From: Epiperipatus broadwayi
Taxonomy: Eukaryota > Onychophora > Udeonychophora > Euonychophora > Peripatidae
NCBI GenBank assembly: GCA_028023455.1
Contig: JAQFVV010000156.1
Location: 1,755,236-1,819,235, forward strand
Direction of reading: 5' to 3'
Length of the DNA: 64,000 nucleotides
Positions 45,866-58,270 of this stretch are shown here, in pieces (within the stretch, counting starts at the first letter, position 1; the number at the start of each line of letters is the position of its first letter). Made by a program: the position numbers and the translations under genes. The notes under the pieces are model-generated. The model was not told where the DNA came from. It did not search any database and saw nothing but the letters and a program-made list of their open reading frames with translations.

Positions 45866-47399
45866 TCCTTTTCAAATTTAATAAAACATTTTCTAAGCAT
45901 AATGATAACAATCTTATAAAAAAAGTTATCGAAAAAAATAAAATATATCATCCAAAGAGTATTCAATTGCAATGAAACTCAACATTTTATTAGTCTTTTT
46001 TTAAAAAAATAAAAAAGTTTTTTCTTACTCTTATTGTTTCAGTGAATGAAGAACACACAGTAAAATATATGTAAATGTATTCATTCAATTTATTATTAAT
46101 AATTATATTAATATAAATATTATTTTAAAATTTTGTCCTCTAAATTTATATATGCATACTATACATATAAAAATGTGTTTATGTTATATAAGTGAGCAAG
46201 TTAAAGAGTTCTGTATACTTGCAGTTCAATAAATAATACTTATTTTATTCTAATTAAAGTTCCTCAACAAAACATGAGCCATTATAAGTGATATACAATA
46301 TGTGTGAGGAAACTTGAAATAAAATATAATGGATAAAGTGGTTCCACTATATATCATTTATAATAATGTTCTTGTATTGCAACTGCAGAAGCCGTGCCTC
46401 CAATGGCAAAACTACTACTACATTAAATGCAATGAAAGTGGGTTATTCTTATACATGTAAAGTTTCAAAAAATCAAAGTGTGAGGCTTCCCTGTCCATTT
46501 TTTTTTTACAAAAAATAAAGACACATTACAGTGCATTTTTTAAATTATTATTATTGTTGAGTGAGTGAATAATCAGCAAATATCTATTATTTATTTTAAA
46601 ATCTAAATTTAAAAAAGCACCTATGTATCTTGAAATATATAATTATAGGATAGTACTGCAAACATTATGCAATGTATTCAGAGCACGAGTTATATTTTCC
46701 ATTACATTATGTATATGATAAGTTCTAGGGAGACTTCTGCATTGTAATTAGAGCTGTTATAGAGTAAAGAGATGTTAAGTTAAACAAAAGCTAAAAATCA
46801 GATGTTTTGTTTATAATATTCATATGTATAAACATATGATCTGAAATTCCTATTTCCTGGAGTCTTTTTATATTTATGAATTTTTCAAATTTCAAATGTA
46901 GATCTTTTACCTCCTAGCTATAAATTAAAACTATACAAGCAGCTCAATTGGGCTTAATATTTTACAGGTATTTACTGATTTATTTTTTAATTTTGTTTGC
47001 AAATGTGTATAAACTAATTTATTTATTAATATGTTACTGAGTTTAAAAACTGATAATCAGACAATCGAGAATTTGGACCTTCCTTGAATCCATACAAAAT
47101 TATAAGAGGACATTTCAAATTTTCTGGACAACTAGACATTAGTATTTTGACATAAGTTAAAGTTTACTCAATTTCTTTCTTTTTTTTTTTTCATTTAGCC
47201 TTGAATAAAAAATGATATACTCACATTTTTAAAATTAAAAAAAAACAAAAACAGTTCAGTAAATATATTAATATGTTTGTTGTTAGTCATTACAACTCTT
47301 GTGTATCATAATTTTATTCCTTCCCTACAAAATAACAATGGGGGGGGGGGGTAAAATAAACTTTATTATTCACTAAATTTTAAAATTGCATTTCAGTTA
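45866..47399. other. AT-rich stretch
   Basis: 46347-46417 on the minus strand holds a short frame (VVLPLEARLLQLQYKNIIIN...) after a possible acceptor, ending in TAG; weak. A G10 run lies at 47341. Nothing else. Confidence 0.3.
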
Positions 47400-48384
47400 A
47401 CTGTATTATATGCCTATAAGCCACATGTAACCTGTGAAGTAGTTTTATCTGGCCCATGACATGCTGTGCTGCTCAGAATGAACACATCTTGCTGTAATCA
47501 ACAAACAGTAAAACATTATTTTTTTTATTTTTTTTATAATCAAGTGAAGCAAAAAGTTATTTTTATGATTATGTAATATGGGTAAATAAAAAATGAAATT
47601 AAAAAAACTTTACATGTCAATGCAAAGAGGTAATTTTTTCATTTTTGTATTAAAAAAATAATCTTATTTTTTCCCAAAAGAAGTATTAACTGAAACACAC
47701 TGGCTTATTATATACCTGTGTTTATATATGTAATATATAGGGTATTTTCACATGACCCACAACTCTCCACACTATCTCATAACACTGATACACTTGAACA
47801 CATATATGTTGAAAAGATAAATAATGAATAAAAGATGTATTATATATTTTTAAATAGATTAAAGCCAAATGAAGGTAATGGAAAGAAAATTATTTTTTTA
47901 CATAATAAATTTAAAAGTTATGTGTACAGACGATAGAAAATATTAAAATTAAACATAACAATCTTAATTATCTTATAATTTCATAAAAGTATTCAAAAAA
48001 ATTAAAAGTTTTCATACAATTTTATAAACTTTATTTCATTCAAGTAAGATAAATTGGCTGCCAATGTAATTTTGATTAACTCAAAATAATAAAACACCAA
48101 AATAAATTATTTTTTAAAAACAATATCTTTAAAAATACTATAAGAGAATTTGGACACATGAATTAAATATAAATTTATATTAAAGAATGTAAGAATTACT
48201 AGTAATAGAAAATAATATTATGTTATAACATTTGTTCTATCCATACATAAAAACATATATTTTTATTTCTTTTTTTAATAAACATTATATGCATTATTTG
48301 TGACTTTTTTAATTAAATATTGTTCTGTATTTTTTTTAAATTCGTTATCTGATCTTTCAAAGAAAAAAAATTTGCTGACCCCTG
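47400..48384. mobile_element. Possible hAT element relic, right terminus only
   Basis: The right end TTTGCTGACCCCTG (48371-48384) is a typical hAT terminus read inverted (CAGGGGTCAGCAAA). A hAT-like subterminal sequence (GTAACCTGTGAAG ... TCTGGCCCATGACATG) lies at 47425-47465. No matching left TIR or 8-bp duplication was found. A fragment of SINE family P sits inside at about 47750-47830. Confidence 0.35.
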
Positions 48385-49918
48385 ATTTACATAAATATCT
48401 AAAAACTTATACTATAAGAAAATATTAAAAAAACAACAACATTAACTCTTAAATGCTAAATATTTTTAAAATCCTTAGCCTATCATACACACACAAAAAT
48501 TAACATAAAATAAAAATTAAAATTCAACATTTTAATTTTTATTTTGATTATAACTTTACTGTACAAATAAAAAATACTTTTTTAGTACAGAAACATAATC
48601 AGGAGACTAGCAATTTGCTCATAGCATGAGAGCTGATTGGCTACTTCTTTTAACATAACACTATTTTTTGAAGTAATGATTAAATAGCTTATTTAAAATT
48701 ATTTATAATAGTTAATGTACATTATTAAACATATTCACTTCACATTATAACATGTATCATCGACATTAAAAATAATAATTATTGTTCTTTAATATTTTCA
48801 TTTAACATTTACAATTCTACAAGTTTAAAATGCTTTAAAAACATAAAAAGAGTACAATGTGAAAGATGGACTATTACTTTATTATAAAATGATATATTAT
48901 TTTAATTCAGCAAAATTGTTAATTGAATATAAACTGGAGTGAAGAATTTTCATATTTTTTAAATTTGTTGAGTTCAGTCTCTGAGTAAAAATCTTCACAA
49001 AAAAAAAATATGCAAAAAAAGGAAAATACTTATTCAAGAAAGAGACAAGTCAAGACTGTAATAGAATATGAATTTTACAAAAAAGCAAATATGACCAAGA
49101 CACATGAACATTAAAAACAGTTTTCTGCATCATGGTTTTAAACTAAATATTTTATCTGACAATAGCAGAAACAAACAATGATTTTTTTTTCTTTAGTAAG
49201 GGTTATAGAAAAAAGTCTACCAAGCATAAACAAAGTTGGTGGAATTTATTTAGAAGTATGGAGGGAAATTCAAAAGAATTACATATCTAATATGAAAGAA
49301 ATATAGCTTCCGATCTATGATGGTAATAAATATTCTTTAGTATATTTAAGAAAGATTGGGAGAAAATTTTTTCTTATAAAATGCATTGATGTTGATTTAA
49401 ATATAATGCATTCTTTTTATCATAAAAAGAATTTGAATGAAAATTATAATCCTGCATAATCTTGTTAATCTAATTTCAAGTTTTGATATCAAATATATAT
49501 AAAATGAACTTTAGACAATACAAGAGGTGTCCCCTTATAGCTGAAGTCCTCTTGCTCAGAAGCAACATGATAATTAGTATATAAAACCCTAGAGAAAGTC
49601 ATTTTTGTCTAGTGAGATAATTTGCTTCAATAAAGACAAAACAAACATTAAAACAATCATCTAATGATTATTAAAATATATGTAAAGAGAGAATGAAATA
49701 ATTGTAAAAAGAATAACATTTGAATCCCCAACAAAGTATGAGATGCTATAGAAAATCATTAAACTTTTTTTTTAACTGATGAGGAGAGAAATAATTTCCA
49801 AATACTGTTTTATTTATTATGCTATGAGATTTTATTTTATAAATAAAAAAGAAAAACTAACTTACTGAAAAACAGAAGAATTGAAGGCCTTTTTTAAACA
49901 CAATAGCCTTAGAAAGCC
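48385..49918. other. AT-rich stretch
   Basis: No confident gene. A 42-nt minus-strand candidate exon (49871-49912; AIVFKKGLQFFCFS) has a strong donor GTAAGT but abuts the decayed retrozyme copy and has no partner. Confidence 0.3.
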
Positions 49919-50200
49919 ATAAAAACATCACATGATCACCGTTTCCTATGCTTACCCAAGCTATTATTAGTAGTAGCAAACTCACCATACAATAGTGCCA
50001 CCCAGTGCAGATTTGTGCAAAAATCCCTATCTAGTGCCTACTCATCCAATATCCACAGACTAGTTTCTAGCTTGTGGTTTTCATCAGTGAATACCTTTGA
50101 ATCTGAGAGCACTGCACCTAGATCTAAAGATCTAATGCAACTCTCCAGAATCCACCTTTTACATATTTAGTTAACTATAAAACTAGAAGCTTGAAAAATC
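49919..50200 (-). mobile_element. Diverged, partial copy of the 466-bp retrozyme unit
   Basis: It shares with the inverted unit at 25867 the blocks ACATCACATGATCAC, TCCCTATCTAGTGCCTACTC, ATCCAATATCC and GAGAGCACTGCACCTAGATC. The middle of the unit is missing after about 50170. Because it starts with ACATCACATGATCAC, as the 25867 insertion does, that point may be a natural end of the mobile form. Confidence 0.75.
50044..50103 (-). ncRNA. Decayed hammerhead ribozyme motif
   Basis: The core CTGATGA, GAAAC, TA and GTC is intact on the minus strand, but stem II (AAC/GCT) and the inner part of stem I have mismatches. The outer stem I still pairs with G-U help. Probably inactive, but it shows that the motif belongs to the family and is not a peculiarity of one locus. 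Confidence 0.55.
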
Positions 50201-50309
50201 TAAAAGCATTTAGTCGAACTTGTGGAGAAAAACAGAGAACAATTGAAGTTATACTTGGGGGGGAGGGACCTAAATTGAAATGAAAAAATAACTAATTGAA
50301 TTAGTTATT

Positions 50310-50490
50310 CTGTGGGAGTTCATAAGTTATTTGAGCACTGGAAGCTAAAAAACTAGGCTACAATCCATGGATCCTAAGTTTTGGTTCATAAGAAGTTTCA
50401 GCAGTGGAAGTAACACACTGAAAACATAATCTGTTATTTATAAACTTCAGAGTCCATTACTCACTACTGCAATAAATCATTTAGGAGAGT
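50310..50490 (-). repeat. tRNA-derived SINE family E, copy 2 (decayed)
   Basis: Shares GGGAGTTCATAAGTT, TTGAGCACTGGAAG and CTACTGCAATAAATCA with the copies at 18870 and 63440. A short (A/T)AACTAATTGAATTAGTTA palindrome precedes it. Confidence 0.45.
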
Positions 50491-50980
50491 TGAAATGTGA
50501 CCAAAAAAGATGTCAATTAGTTTCAGTTCTTCTAAATATTTTCAATCTTGTCACTTGAAGCCTATTTAGCTTTGACCCTTTTGATCACTTTATCATCATG
50601 ACAGTAATATTTGATCATGCTAAAAACAGGATTTATCTTAGACCATTTGGTTCCAGATTTTTATATGGATAACTTAATTGCATATAATATTGAAGACTAT
50701 ATAATATAGATTTTTTTAACATATATACATATATCAATAACACAATTAAATTTTAAAATTATACACATGAAGCCATCAACAAACATAATTAACATATAAA
50801 GAGACTACCATAGTTATGAATAAGCCATTTAAAAAGACAAATTAAAAAACTTTTTATTCACATAAATGCACTAAAAGCTTTTTTTAAAAATGCACTAAAA
50901 AGTTAAAAAATTATAATTTCCTTCAGTTTTCACAATATTCTTCACAATAAGTGATCAAAATAAAAGTGGGTGGCACTTAC

Positions 50981-51057
50981 GTTCAGAAAGTCTACAAATA
51001 TTTCTAAACATATCATGTTGGTTACTTGGTCACATAATATTAAGAATTCTATGAAAG
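50981..51057 (-). CDS. Internal coding exon, minus-strand host gene, product unrecognised
   Basis: On the minus strand an acceptor ATTTTCTTCAG precedes two completing bases and 25 codons, FIEFLILCDQVTNMICLEIF then VDFLN, followed by a strong donor GAAC|GTAAGT. Only this frame is open. The peptide is hydrophobic and could be a membrane or buried helix. It enters in phase 1 and leaves in phase 0. It lies upstream of 44407-44621 on the same strand; the two cannot be joined directly because of phase. The SINE dimer at 51195 sits in the preceding intron. Confidence 0.45.
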
Positions 51058-51194
51058 CTGAAGAAAATTTATTTTTTACTTTTAATTGTAAATTTTTTTT
51101 TTTAGTTTTTACTACATTTAAGCAAATAAAAGTTACTTTATTTTCTACTTTTTAGTTTTATAATAAACTTTAGATACAATTTGATATCATGGTA

Positions 51195-51730
51195 TTTTCC
51201 TGAAGATTTGTGATGATGATGTTTTAGTTGTATTTATATGTTGGACTATTTCCATCATCTAATATGAGTATTGAATGTCTTCAGAAAAATTTAACTTTAT
51301 TTAAATATTTCCAATACATTCAATTGTTAGTAATAGCATACAGGTTAGTATATGCACAATTTTTGAGAGGTTTTATTCTCCCCTCTTCATTAGTTGTTGC
51401 TGGTCTGACCTGGACGATTAGATTCTAGAGTATTGAATTTTAAGTTAATGCTCTAACCAACTGGGCCATCCTGCCAAAAAGAGTGTTACCTTAAAATTCA
51501 ATACTCAAGAATCTAAGGGTCCAGGTTCAATTCCCATGCTAGCAATGTCACTGGTCATGCCAGTAACACCTGAAGAAGAGGGGAGAATAATACCTCTCAA
51601 AACGTTGTGCATATATTAACCTGTGTGCTATTACTAACAGTTGAATGTATTTAGAATATTTAAATAAAGTTAATTTTTTCTAAAGACATTCAATACTCAT
51701 AATAAATGATGGAAATAGTCCAACCTATAA
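51195..51730. repeat. Head-to-head inverted dimer of SINE family S with 21-bp TSD
   Basis: The left copy (51195-51475) is inverted and the right copy (51480-51730) direct, with their tRNA heads meeting at GGGCCATCCTGCC. A box TGGCCCAGTTGGTTAGAG is present in the left copy only; B box GTCCAGGTTCAATTCC in the right. A 21-bp direct repeat with two mismatches (51174-51194 and 51731-51751, starting ATACAATTT) flanks the pair, so it inserted as one unit. Arms differ by substitutions, which argues against an assembly artefact. Confidence 0.8.
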
Positions 51731-51751
51731 ATACAATTTAATATCATGATA

Positions 51752-52933
51752 CGACAATACTATAAAAAGTATTGAATACTATATAAAATTAAAAAATTAC
51801 ACTTTTAGCTTCCCCCACCTCCCTATAATTGTTTGCACACTCAAAAAATATATAATCATTAAGAATGCATATACAAAGTTTCAATTAGATGAGAAATTGA
51901 GAAGTGGATGAAAATTGAACTAAAAGATTTCTCAAAGATATGGACAAAAAAATTAAGTAAGTTTAATAAAAGTACATAAATAAGAAGATAATTACAGCAA
52001 TACATTATTAAAAAAATAAAATAACAACTGCATGACTGAGTGCACACTCAATGTGTGGAATAATGAAATGGCTGAGATATGATACATGACACTGCTTATA
52101 CCAGTGATACATATAAAATTTATGGATCTACATTTTTATTTTCTATTTAATATTTTTTTAACATAATAGGTTAATACAATCCTTGAATTAAATGTAAATG
52201 AATTTAAAGAGATGTCAGCTCAAATCATTATATATAAAGAAAGTTAACCTTGAATTTATCCATTTTTCAGGTAGTATGGCACCTGCAATAAAAATATATT
52301 ACAGACAATGATTGGAGATGGCATCTCTTAAAAATAATTTAAAACTGTAGATGATGATTTGTGGATGTGGTGAGACTATTATCATTTGAAATATTAATTA
52401 TCAGAGCTAAACAAATAAATGGTAATGTAAAAGATAATAAAATAATCCAAAACATTGTGATTTAAATTTTTGCATTTTCTACTAACATACTGTAGATTAT
52501 TATCTTAACATTATCAGTATTTCTTAAGACTGCATTTGAAGTGATCTTGCTACATGAATTAAGTAGGCTAAATTATACATCAATATAAAAAAATACAAGA
52601 TTTTACATTTTTTAAATAGTAAGCAGTAGTTGAACTGTATTTACAAATGTGGGGGGGGGGGGTAGCAATTTAAATAAATATATAAAACAACTAAATACAT
52701 TACTTTATGAACGGCTAAAATATCAACAGTTGCAATATTAATAATAAATTGTAACAACAATAATTTATTTTTTTTATTTATTTATATAATCATTACTCTA
52801 CAAATAGCTATTGCCACTTAAGGTAATGTTTGTACAAAAATCAATACAAGAATAATAACAGAAAAGACAGAAAAAAAAATTCAGGTTGATACTATCTTAG
52901 TAATCAATTTGACAAAATTCTTTTTTGATATAG
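51752..52933. other. AT-rich stretch
   Basis: Nothing recognisable; a G tract occurs at about 52651. Confidence 0.4.
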
Positions 52934-52951
52934 ATTTTAAATTAACATTTA

Positions 52952-53238
52952 CATAATGAAATGAGCAAACAGTTTAAACTTTGTGGTTAATTGTTCTAAA
53001 GTGCAAAATATAAAATGCTCTAACACGCCCAAGCAGACAATGCTGAAGACAAATAAAGAAATGTATATATATTTATTTTAATATATATGTATATTTAATT
53101 AAGTGGCTCTGACCCTTGAAAGCGCTTAGCAACTTAATTAAATATATATTAAAATAATATATATATTTCTTTATTTATCTTCAGCTTTGTGTGCTTGTGC
53201 ATGTTAGCGCATTTTATATTTTGCATTTATATATATAA
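52952..53238. repeat. Palindromic repeat with perfect 18-bp TSD
   Basis: Direct repeats ATTTTAAATTAACATTTA flank it exactly (52934-52951 and 53239-53256). Inside, TGCAAAATATAAAATGC(T/G)C, GCTGAAGA(C/T)AAATAAAGAAAT and TAATTAAGT appear on the left and inverted on the right. They surround a loop, GGCTCTGACCCTTGAAAGCG, that is not palindromic. Non-coding; another inverted-dimer retroposon. Confidence 0.75.
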
Positions 53239-53256
53239 ATTTTAAATTAACATTTA

Positions 53257-54789
53257 TAGAAAGACTGTCATAGCTATTGATTATTCTGTACATAGTATTT
53301 TGTAGAGAATGGTGACCCAAAATTCTTATAAACATTTGTTTTTTTCGACTGTATATTTCTTGACATGTATTGTTGAAATAGAATCTGTTTATATTAACTT
53401 ATCATTTATGTCAAGAATTTTAAGTTCTTATAAAATTTCTAATGAAAGACAATCTGTATTATTTTTAGATCTAATCAATTTAGATGTCTATAATAAATTA
53501 TTTCCAACTCATATACACGCCATTAATTAGTCCTTTTTCATATTTCAGAAGCATAATACACTGTGTTTTTGCCATAATGTTTTATTGAAATTAATGATAG
53601 TTAAATTATTATTTACAGCAGAAATAGAAGGTAGGAAAACAGAATACCATTTAAATATATATATATATTAAAAAATATAATCAATAAGATAAAAATTTCA
53701 TTAATGTAGTAGTATTAATATGCTGGTAAAAAATAATTTAAATTATCTGATTAAAAATATTTATATAATGGTTTATTATTAATAATATGTGTAGATATCA
53801 TGTTTTGCATATATGAATATGTTCTAACAATATGTATGAAATCCTGTGGATTGCTTCAACATATACTGTCACAAAATGTATTTACAAAAAAAGTTCAATT
53901 GATTGCATTTCATTAGTAAAGGCCCTGAACTTACAAGTAAATAATTGGGGGTGGGGGAATTCATAAACCTAATATACATGTGTGTTTTACAAAATCTCAA
54001 ATAAAAACTTGATGAAGTAACATAATACAGGGTCAAGATCAAATTGGATAGTTGCTGAGCCTTCTAAGATCAGCAACTTTTCTGAATTAATATAACTCTA
54101 CAATATATTCTTCTAAGACTTCTAAAGAACTTACATACTCCTGAAAAAATGAAACAAGTATTAAAAATATTTATATATATGACAATATAAAAAGCATTCA
54201 TGTAAATTCAATTTCATAAAGCCTGATATAAATAATCAATTACTGACATGTGGAAAGTGAAAAACATTTAAAAAATATGATGTTTATGATAATACAGTGC
54301 TCACTTCTTGTATATCTTATGCATTGTCAACAACTGTTATGATATAATGCAGAATTTATTTTCATTTGATAAAAAAAATGTTCATATTCTGTATTATGTT
54401 TAATGGAAAATAAGTGTTGCATTTGAAAGTGAAATCCATTTTCTGTAAAATTTAACATAAGCATAAATTGTGAAATGGATCACTTTTATGAGTAGAGATC
54501 TATTTGTATAGTAGATATATATTTATATAATAAATAGTTTACTGATTCATTTTTCCAATCTTTTTTTTTTTTTTTTTGCTGTTGTTAATTGAAATCTTTA
54601 TTAAAAATTGCTACAAATTTAATGTTGCAAACTGATTTACAGATGTTTCATATGTCACTCCATCTTATATTTTCCATTCTTATTAAAGAGTACTCATTTT
54701 TCTATATTCTGCAGAAATATTTTTTTTTTTGCTAGTAATTAAATAAAACTCATCAATTAGATTTATTTTCATGAATTTTATTTTTAAAT
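53257..54789. other. AT-rich stretch
   Basis: On the minus strand TTCATTTTTTCAG at 54141 precedes a short frame EYVSSLEVLEEYI (54102-54140) and could be an exon, but GTAAGT six bases in confuses the structure. The 73-codon plus-strand frame at 53309 has no support. Confidence 0.25.
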
Positions 54790-55600
54790 ATAAACATATA
54801 TCATTATTGTCAATCATTATCAATCCATTTCTCCAATCTCTAGCCTCTCTTCTTCACATCACCAAACTTCCTTATTTCATTCAATCACTTTATATGTGGT
54901 CTCTTGTTTTATACTCTCTTGAAAACCAATTTAAGATGTCAACTGTCCATCTTTTCTAGCAATATGTGCAACTCAGTTCCATTTCAGTTTTTTAATTTTC
55001 CCCAATAATGTCAGTAATGCATAAGCATTCTCTCACCCATTTATTTCATTTTTGATCCCATCTTGTTACTCCTAACGTACATCCTTCCATACTTTGATGT
55101 GTGAACTGAAGTCTCTGTATTACACTTCTGTTAAATGTTCAACTATCAAAGCCATGAATAAGAATAAAAACACAACACATAAGCATAATTATATCAAAAG
55201 CACTCTATCTAAATTTAATTATATGATTAATTTTATCCATTATGTTTATATCTGTATTAATAATCTGACCAAGCTGTTTGTAGTTAATTTCTTCTAATCC
55301 ATCATTATCAACCTTTATTATCTTCTTTTGAGAAAATCCTTATTCTATTTAGTATTTATCTTTAGTCCTACTTTCTTACTTTTTTTAAATATTATATAAT
55401 TTATATACTTTCTTATTTTTATCTAATAACTCTTGCAATATTTCCTGAAGATCTGATGCAATATTTTCAAAAATAATCACATCATCTGCAAAATATAAAT
55501 GATTAATTACTTTTATTCCCTTAGTTTCCCATTTTAATCCATAAAATGCTTCTTGTAAAACTTGTGAAAAGTTTTGTAGATATAGAATCACCGGTCATAT
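54790..55600 (-). pseudogene. Second RTE-like LINE relic (RT to C-terminus)
   Basis: On the minus strand 55591-55385 reads LQNFSQVLQEAFYGLKWETK ... LYFADDVIIFENIASDLQEI, the catalytic FADD region homologous to the LINE at 25328-25576. Downstream (55080-54800) broken frames show GVTRWDQK, WVRE, and GRPHIKWLNEIRKF-like pieces of the C-terminal region. It is truncated at about 55600. Heavily decayed, and more so than the 24-kb copy. Confidence 0.75.
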
Positions 55601-56006
55601 GTCCTTCTCATCACGCTAGCTAATGTGTGTTGGTGAGAAGCCTATCCATGTTCATATACTACATGAATAATCATATAGTAATAATAGATGCAATGGAGAG
55701 AACATATGGAGTGAACATTAGAAATTTGCAGCCTCAAAAAGGAAGTAAAAAGTTTCCTTTAAGTTAACTGCAAACCTTCTTCGGCAGACATAAATACAGA
55801 TATATTATATTATGTATCATAATGTTTATTAATTTTTTAATCTAATTATATTTAAGAAAGAATAAAAATGGTTAATTAAATAAAGTATAACTTATGCTAA
55901 GTTAGTAAAATAGTATAAACATGAAAAGATAATGGTCGTCTATGTAATATTGACCAGATCATAGAAATTGTAAATTCATTAAATAGCTCAGCAAAAATAA
56001 AAACCA
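55601..56006. other. AT-rich stretch
   Basis: Nothing recognisable. Confidence 0.4.
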
Positions 56007-56105
56007 TGTCTTGCATTGGTGATCGAGAGGTCAGCGCGACTGCCATGCACTTGCAGGCAGTTGCCCGGGTTGCGGGTTCACATCCCGGCCAATGCTAGGA
56101 CACAT
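56007..56105 (+). repeat. tRNA-like SINE (family T), copy
   Basis: TGTCTTGCATTGG ... CCAATGCTAGGACA pairs as an extended acceptor stem. A box region TGATCGAGAGGTCAGCG, T arm CGGGTTCACATCCCGG. The anticodon arm is rearranged (11-nt loop containing TGCACTTGCA). The A-rich tail runs into the next copy. Confidence 0.65.
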
Positions 56106-56120
56106 AAAAAATAAAAATCA

Positions 56121-56205
56121 TGTCAAGCTTTGGTGGCCGAGTGGTCAACACAGATGCCTTACAAGCAGTTGTCCCGGGTTCGCTTCCCGGCTGATGCTTT
56201 GACAC
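56121..56205 (+). repeat. tRNA-like SINE (family T), adjacent tandem copy
   Basis: TGTCAAGCTTTGGTGGCCGA ... GATGCTTTGACA, same orientation as the copy ending 16 bp upstream. Anticodon-arm TGCCTTACAAGCA (loop CTTACAA, anticodon TAC if intact), T arm CGGGTTCGCTTCCCG. The acceptor has mismatches, so it is unlikely to be a functional tRNA gene. Confidence 0.7.
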
Positions 56206-56499
56206 ATGGAAAAATAAAAAAAATAAAAATAATTTCTAAAGATATAAAATTAAGATTTATTTAACTGTAATGGTATTAATTTAAAAACGCAATTTGAAAA
56301 TCAGTAACATCTTGATATAGTAAAAACAAGCAAAACATTTTTTTAAAAGCTATCAACATTTAGTAAAAATATTTTACATATATTGTACATATTCTCCTCA
56401 CTAATCTATTAAATGTTCTTATAAAATATGTTTGTACTTTGGAGTTTTTTTAAATAAACAAGTGAAACATTGTATTTCAACTATTTAAAATATTACACT

Positions 56500-58270
56500 T
56501 TCTTCTTTATTGGTCTTTCGAAAGGAAATTTTATTCACAAACCATAAGAATCATTTACAAAAAGAAGGACATTTACATATCAATCTCAAAGGAGACCAGT
56601 CAACAAAATCAGAGGTTACGCTTGTATATATAAACAAAAAACAATTAATTTCATATCAATTACATTAACACATTAGTTATCACCAGAAATTGAAGACATA
56701 TAACTTCCCATTCCAGAAATCATAGTAGTGGCCCATTTACATTAATCTGATCATGTATATCACATATATGATGGTGTTAGTCAATTCAAACACATATAAG
56801 TTTGTTTAATTTATGAACATGTGGACAATGATTAAAACCATATTTGGCCATTTAGTCTATAGAGTTTTATCTTATCAAGTGAAGAGCATTTCCAATGTTT
56901 CTGTGTGTATTAATTTAACATTTTAAATATCGAGAGATTAATCATTATGAATCATATATGAAAACCATACACTTTACTTATAGATCATGAGGTTAGCCAA
57001 TACAAAATAGGGATTGCATTGATAAAATTACTTAAAAGCAGGTTTTCATAGAATAAGTAAGACTGAAATTTACATGAAATATATCATAGATTCTTTACAG
57101 TAAACAAATTGGTTACCATTAAGCATTGTTAAAGCAGTCTTAATATATTTATTGGGTCATTGATTAAAACTGATCCATTAATCAAATGAAAGCCCTTTCC
57201 TATTATTCATCAATTAGGTGGGTAACTTTATAATGGCATATTCTAGTTCTTGGATCTCTTCCATATAGTTTATCTAGAATGTTTTAGGTAAATGATTCAT
57301 TAAATTTTCTCAGTATCTGTGGATTTACAACTTTATATTTTTTTCATCATCGGTACTACACTTTGTTTTAGGTTTATTAGGGACCAGGTCTGGTTGAACA
57401 TCCAATTCTGAGAAAATTTTTGATCTAATTCTTTAATTTCTTTTAGTAAGTGTAAAGACATTTTCATCATGTCATATCCTTCTCCACTTTCAAAGATAGT
57501 CTTATTTCTCAATGACCAAATGGAAAAATTTATAAATGTTGCCAATCTTATGACCCCAAAATGTCCACTCTTGAAGGCCTTAGTCAAATTTACACAAGGT
57601 GATTCTTTGTTTTTAATGAGAGATTTAAAAGTGTTTCTTATGCTATTCCAAATTTGACACTCCAATATATGTGCCATTGTCTCATCACTACACCTACATA
57701 GTGCACATATGGGGTCCAGATTATAATTCATTTTACTATGTAGGAAGTCAGTTGTAGGCAAGACCCCAAGGTTAACCTTGATTAAAAAATCAACAAACCT
57801 CGGTTCCAATTTTAGACGTTTGGTCAATCTGGAGAATCTCGATATTCCAATCGAAAGAATATTGTCAATTTTAGTTTCTTCCGGATTCATAAGATCATAT
57901 GTGTTCTAGTAGTTTAGTTTGTTATTAAACATTGTTCCTGGCTTCTTCATTTTTAGATGGTTAAATACTATAGAGATTTGCTTTTGAATCCAAAGCCTTC
58001 CACTTTTGGGAGGTGGCCTATCGGTAAGAGTTATTTCTTCTGGGAATATTGGCCCTTCCATATCTGGGTTTTTCATAAATAGTCTGGTAAGTACATTACG
58101 AAAACACTGTATTAATAAGATTTTGACTGAGTGTAGTCCTATGCCATTCATCTGTTTAGGTTTCTGTAGGAGGCGCAGGCTGATGACAGGTTTGCACACA
58201 TTAGTAAAAATGTTTGCAGACGTATTTTTATTGCCTTACATTAAAATTAAAGTTGATTTGCAAGAGTAAA
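56500..58270 (-). pseudogene. L1/Tx1-like LINE, 3' part with zinc-knuckle region
   Basis: On the minus strand 58199-57333 is one frame broken by a single TAG (57906-57908). It starts CKPVISLRLLQKPKQMNGIG (the post-RT 'P..GG(I/L)G' region), and continues with FMKNPDMEGPIFPEE and, after the stop, FLIKVNLGVLPTTDFLHSKM. Next come CALCRCSDETMAHILEC, a CxxC...HxxxC zinc knuckle of the zf-RVT type, and WSLRNKTIFESG. The 3' UTR runs to about 56500, where AATAAAATTTCC and a second AATAAA occur on the minus strand. The 5' part (endonuclease, RT) is missing, as in typical 5' truncation. With a single stop, it is younger than the RTE-like relics. Confidence 0.8.

Noticed and set aside
49783-49810. ACTGATGAGGAGAGAAATAA as a hammerhead core
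   Set aside because: There is no stem II between CTGATGA and GAAA and no flanking stem I.
51560-51610. SINE family S core CCTGAAGAAGAGG...CCTCTCAAAACGTTGTG as a second hammerhead ribozyme
   Set aside because: It has CTGAAGA and a possible stem II, but the conserved G12 is lost or offset, the cleavage triplet would be GTG (not allowed), and no stem I forms. More likely a conserved SINE body motif.
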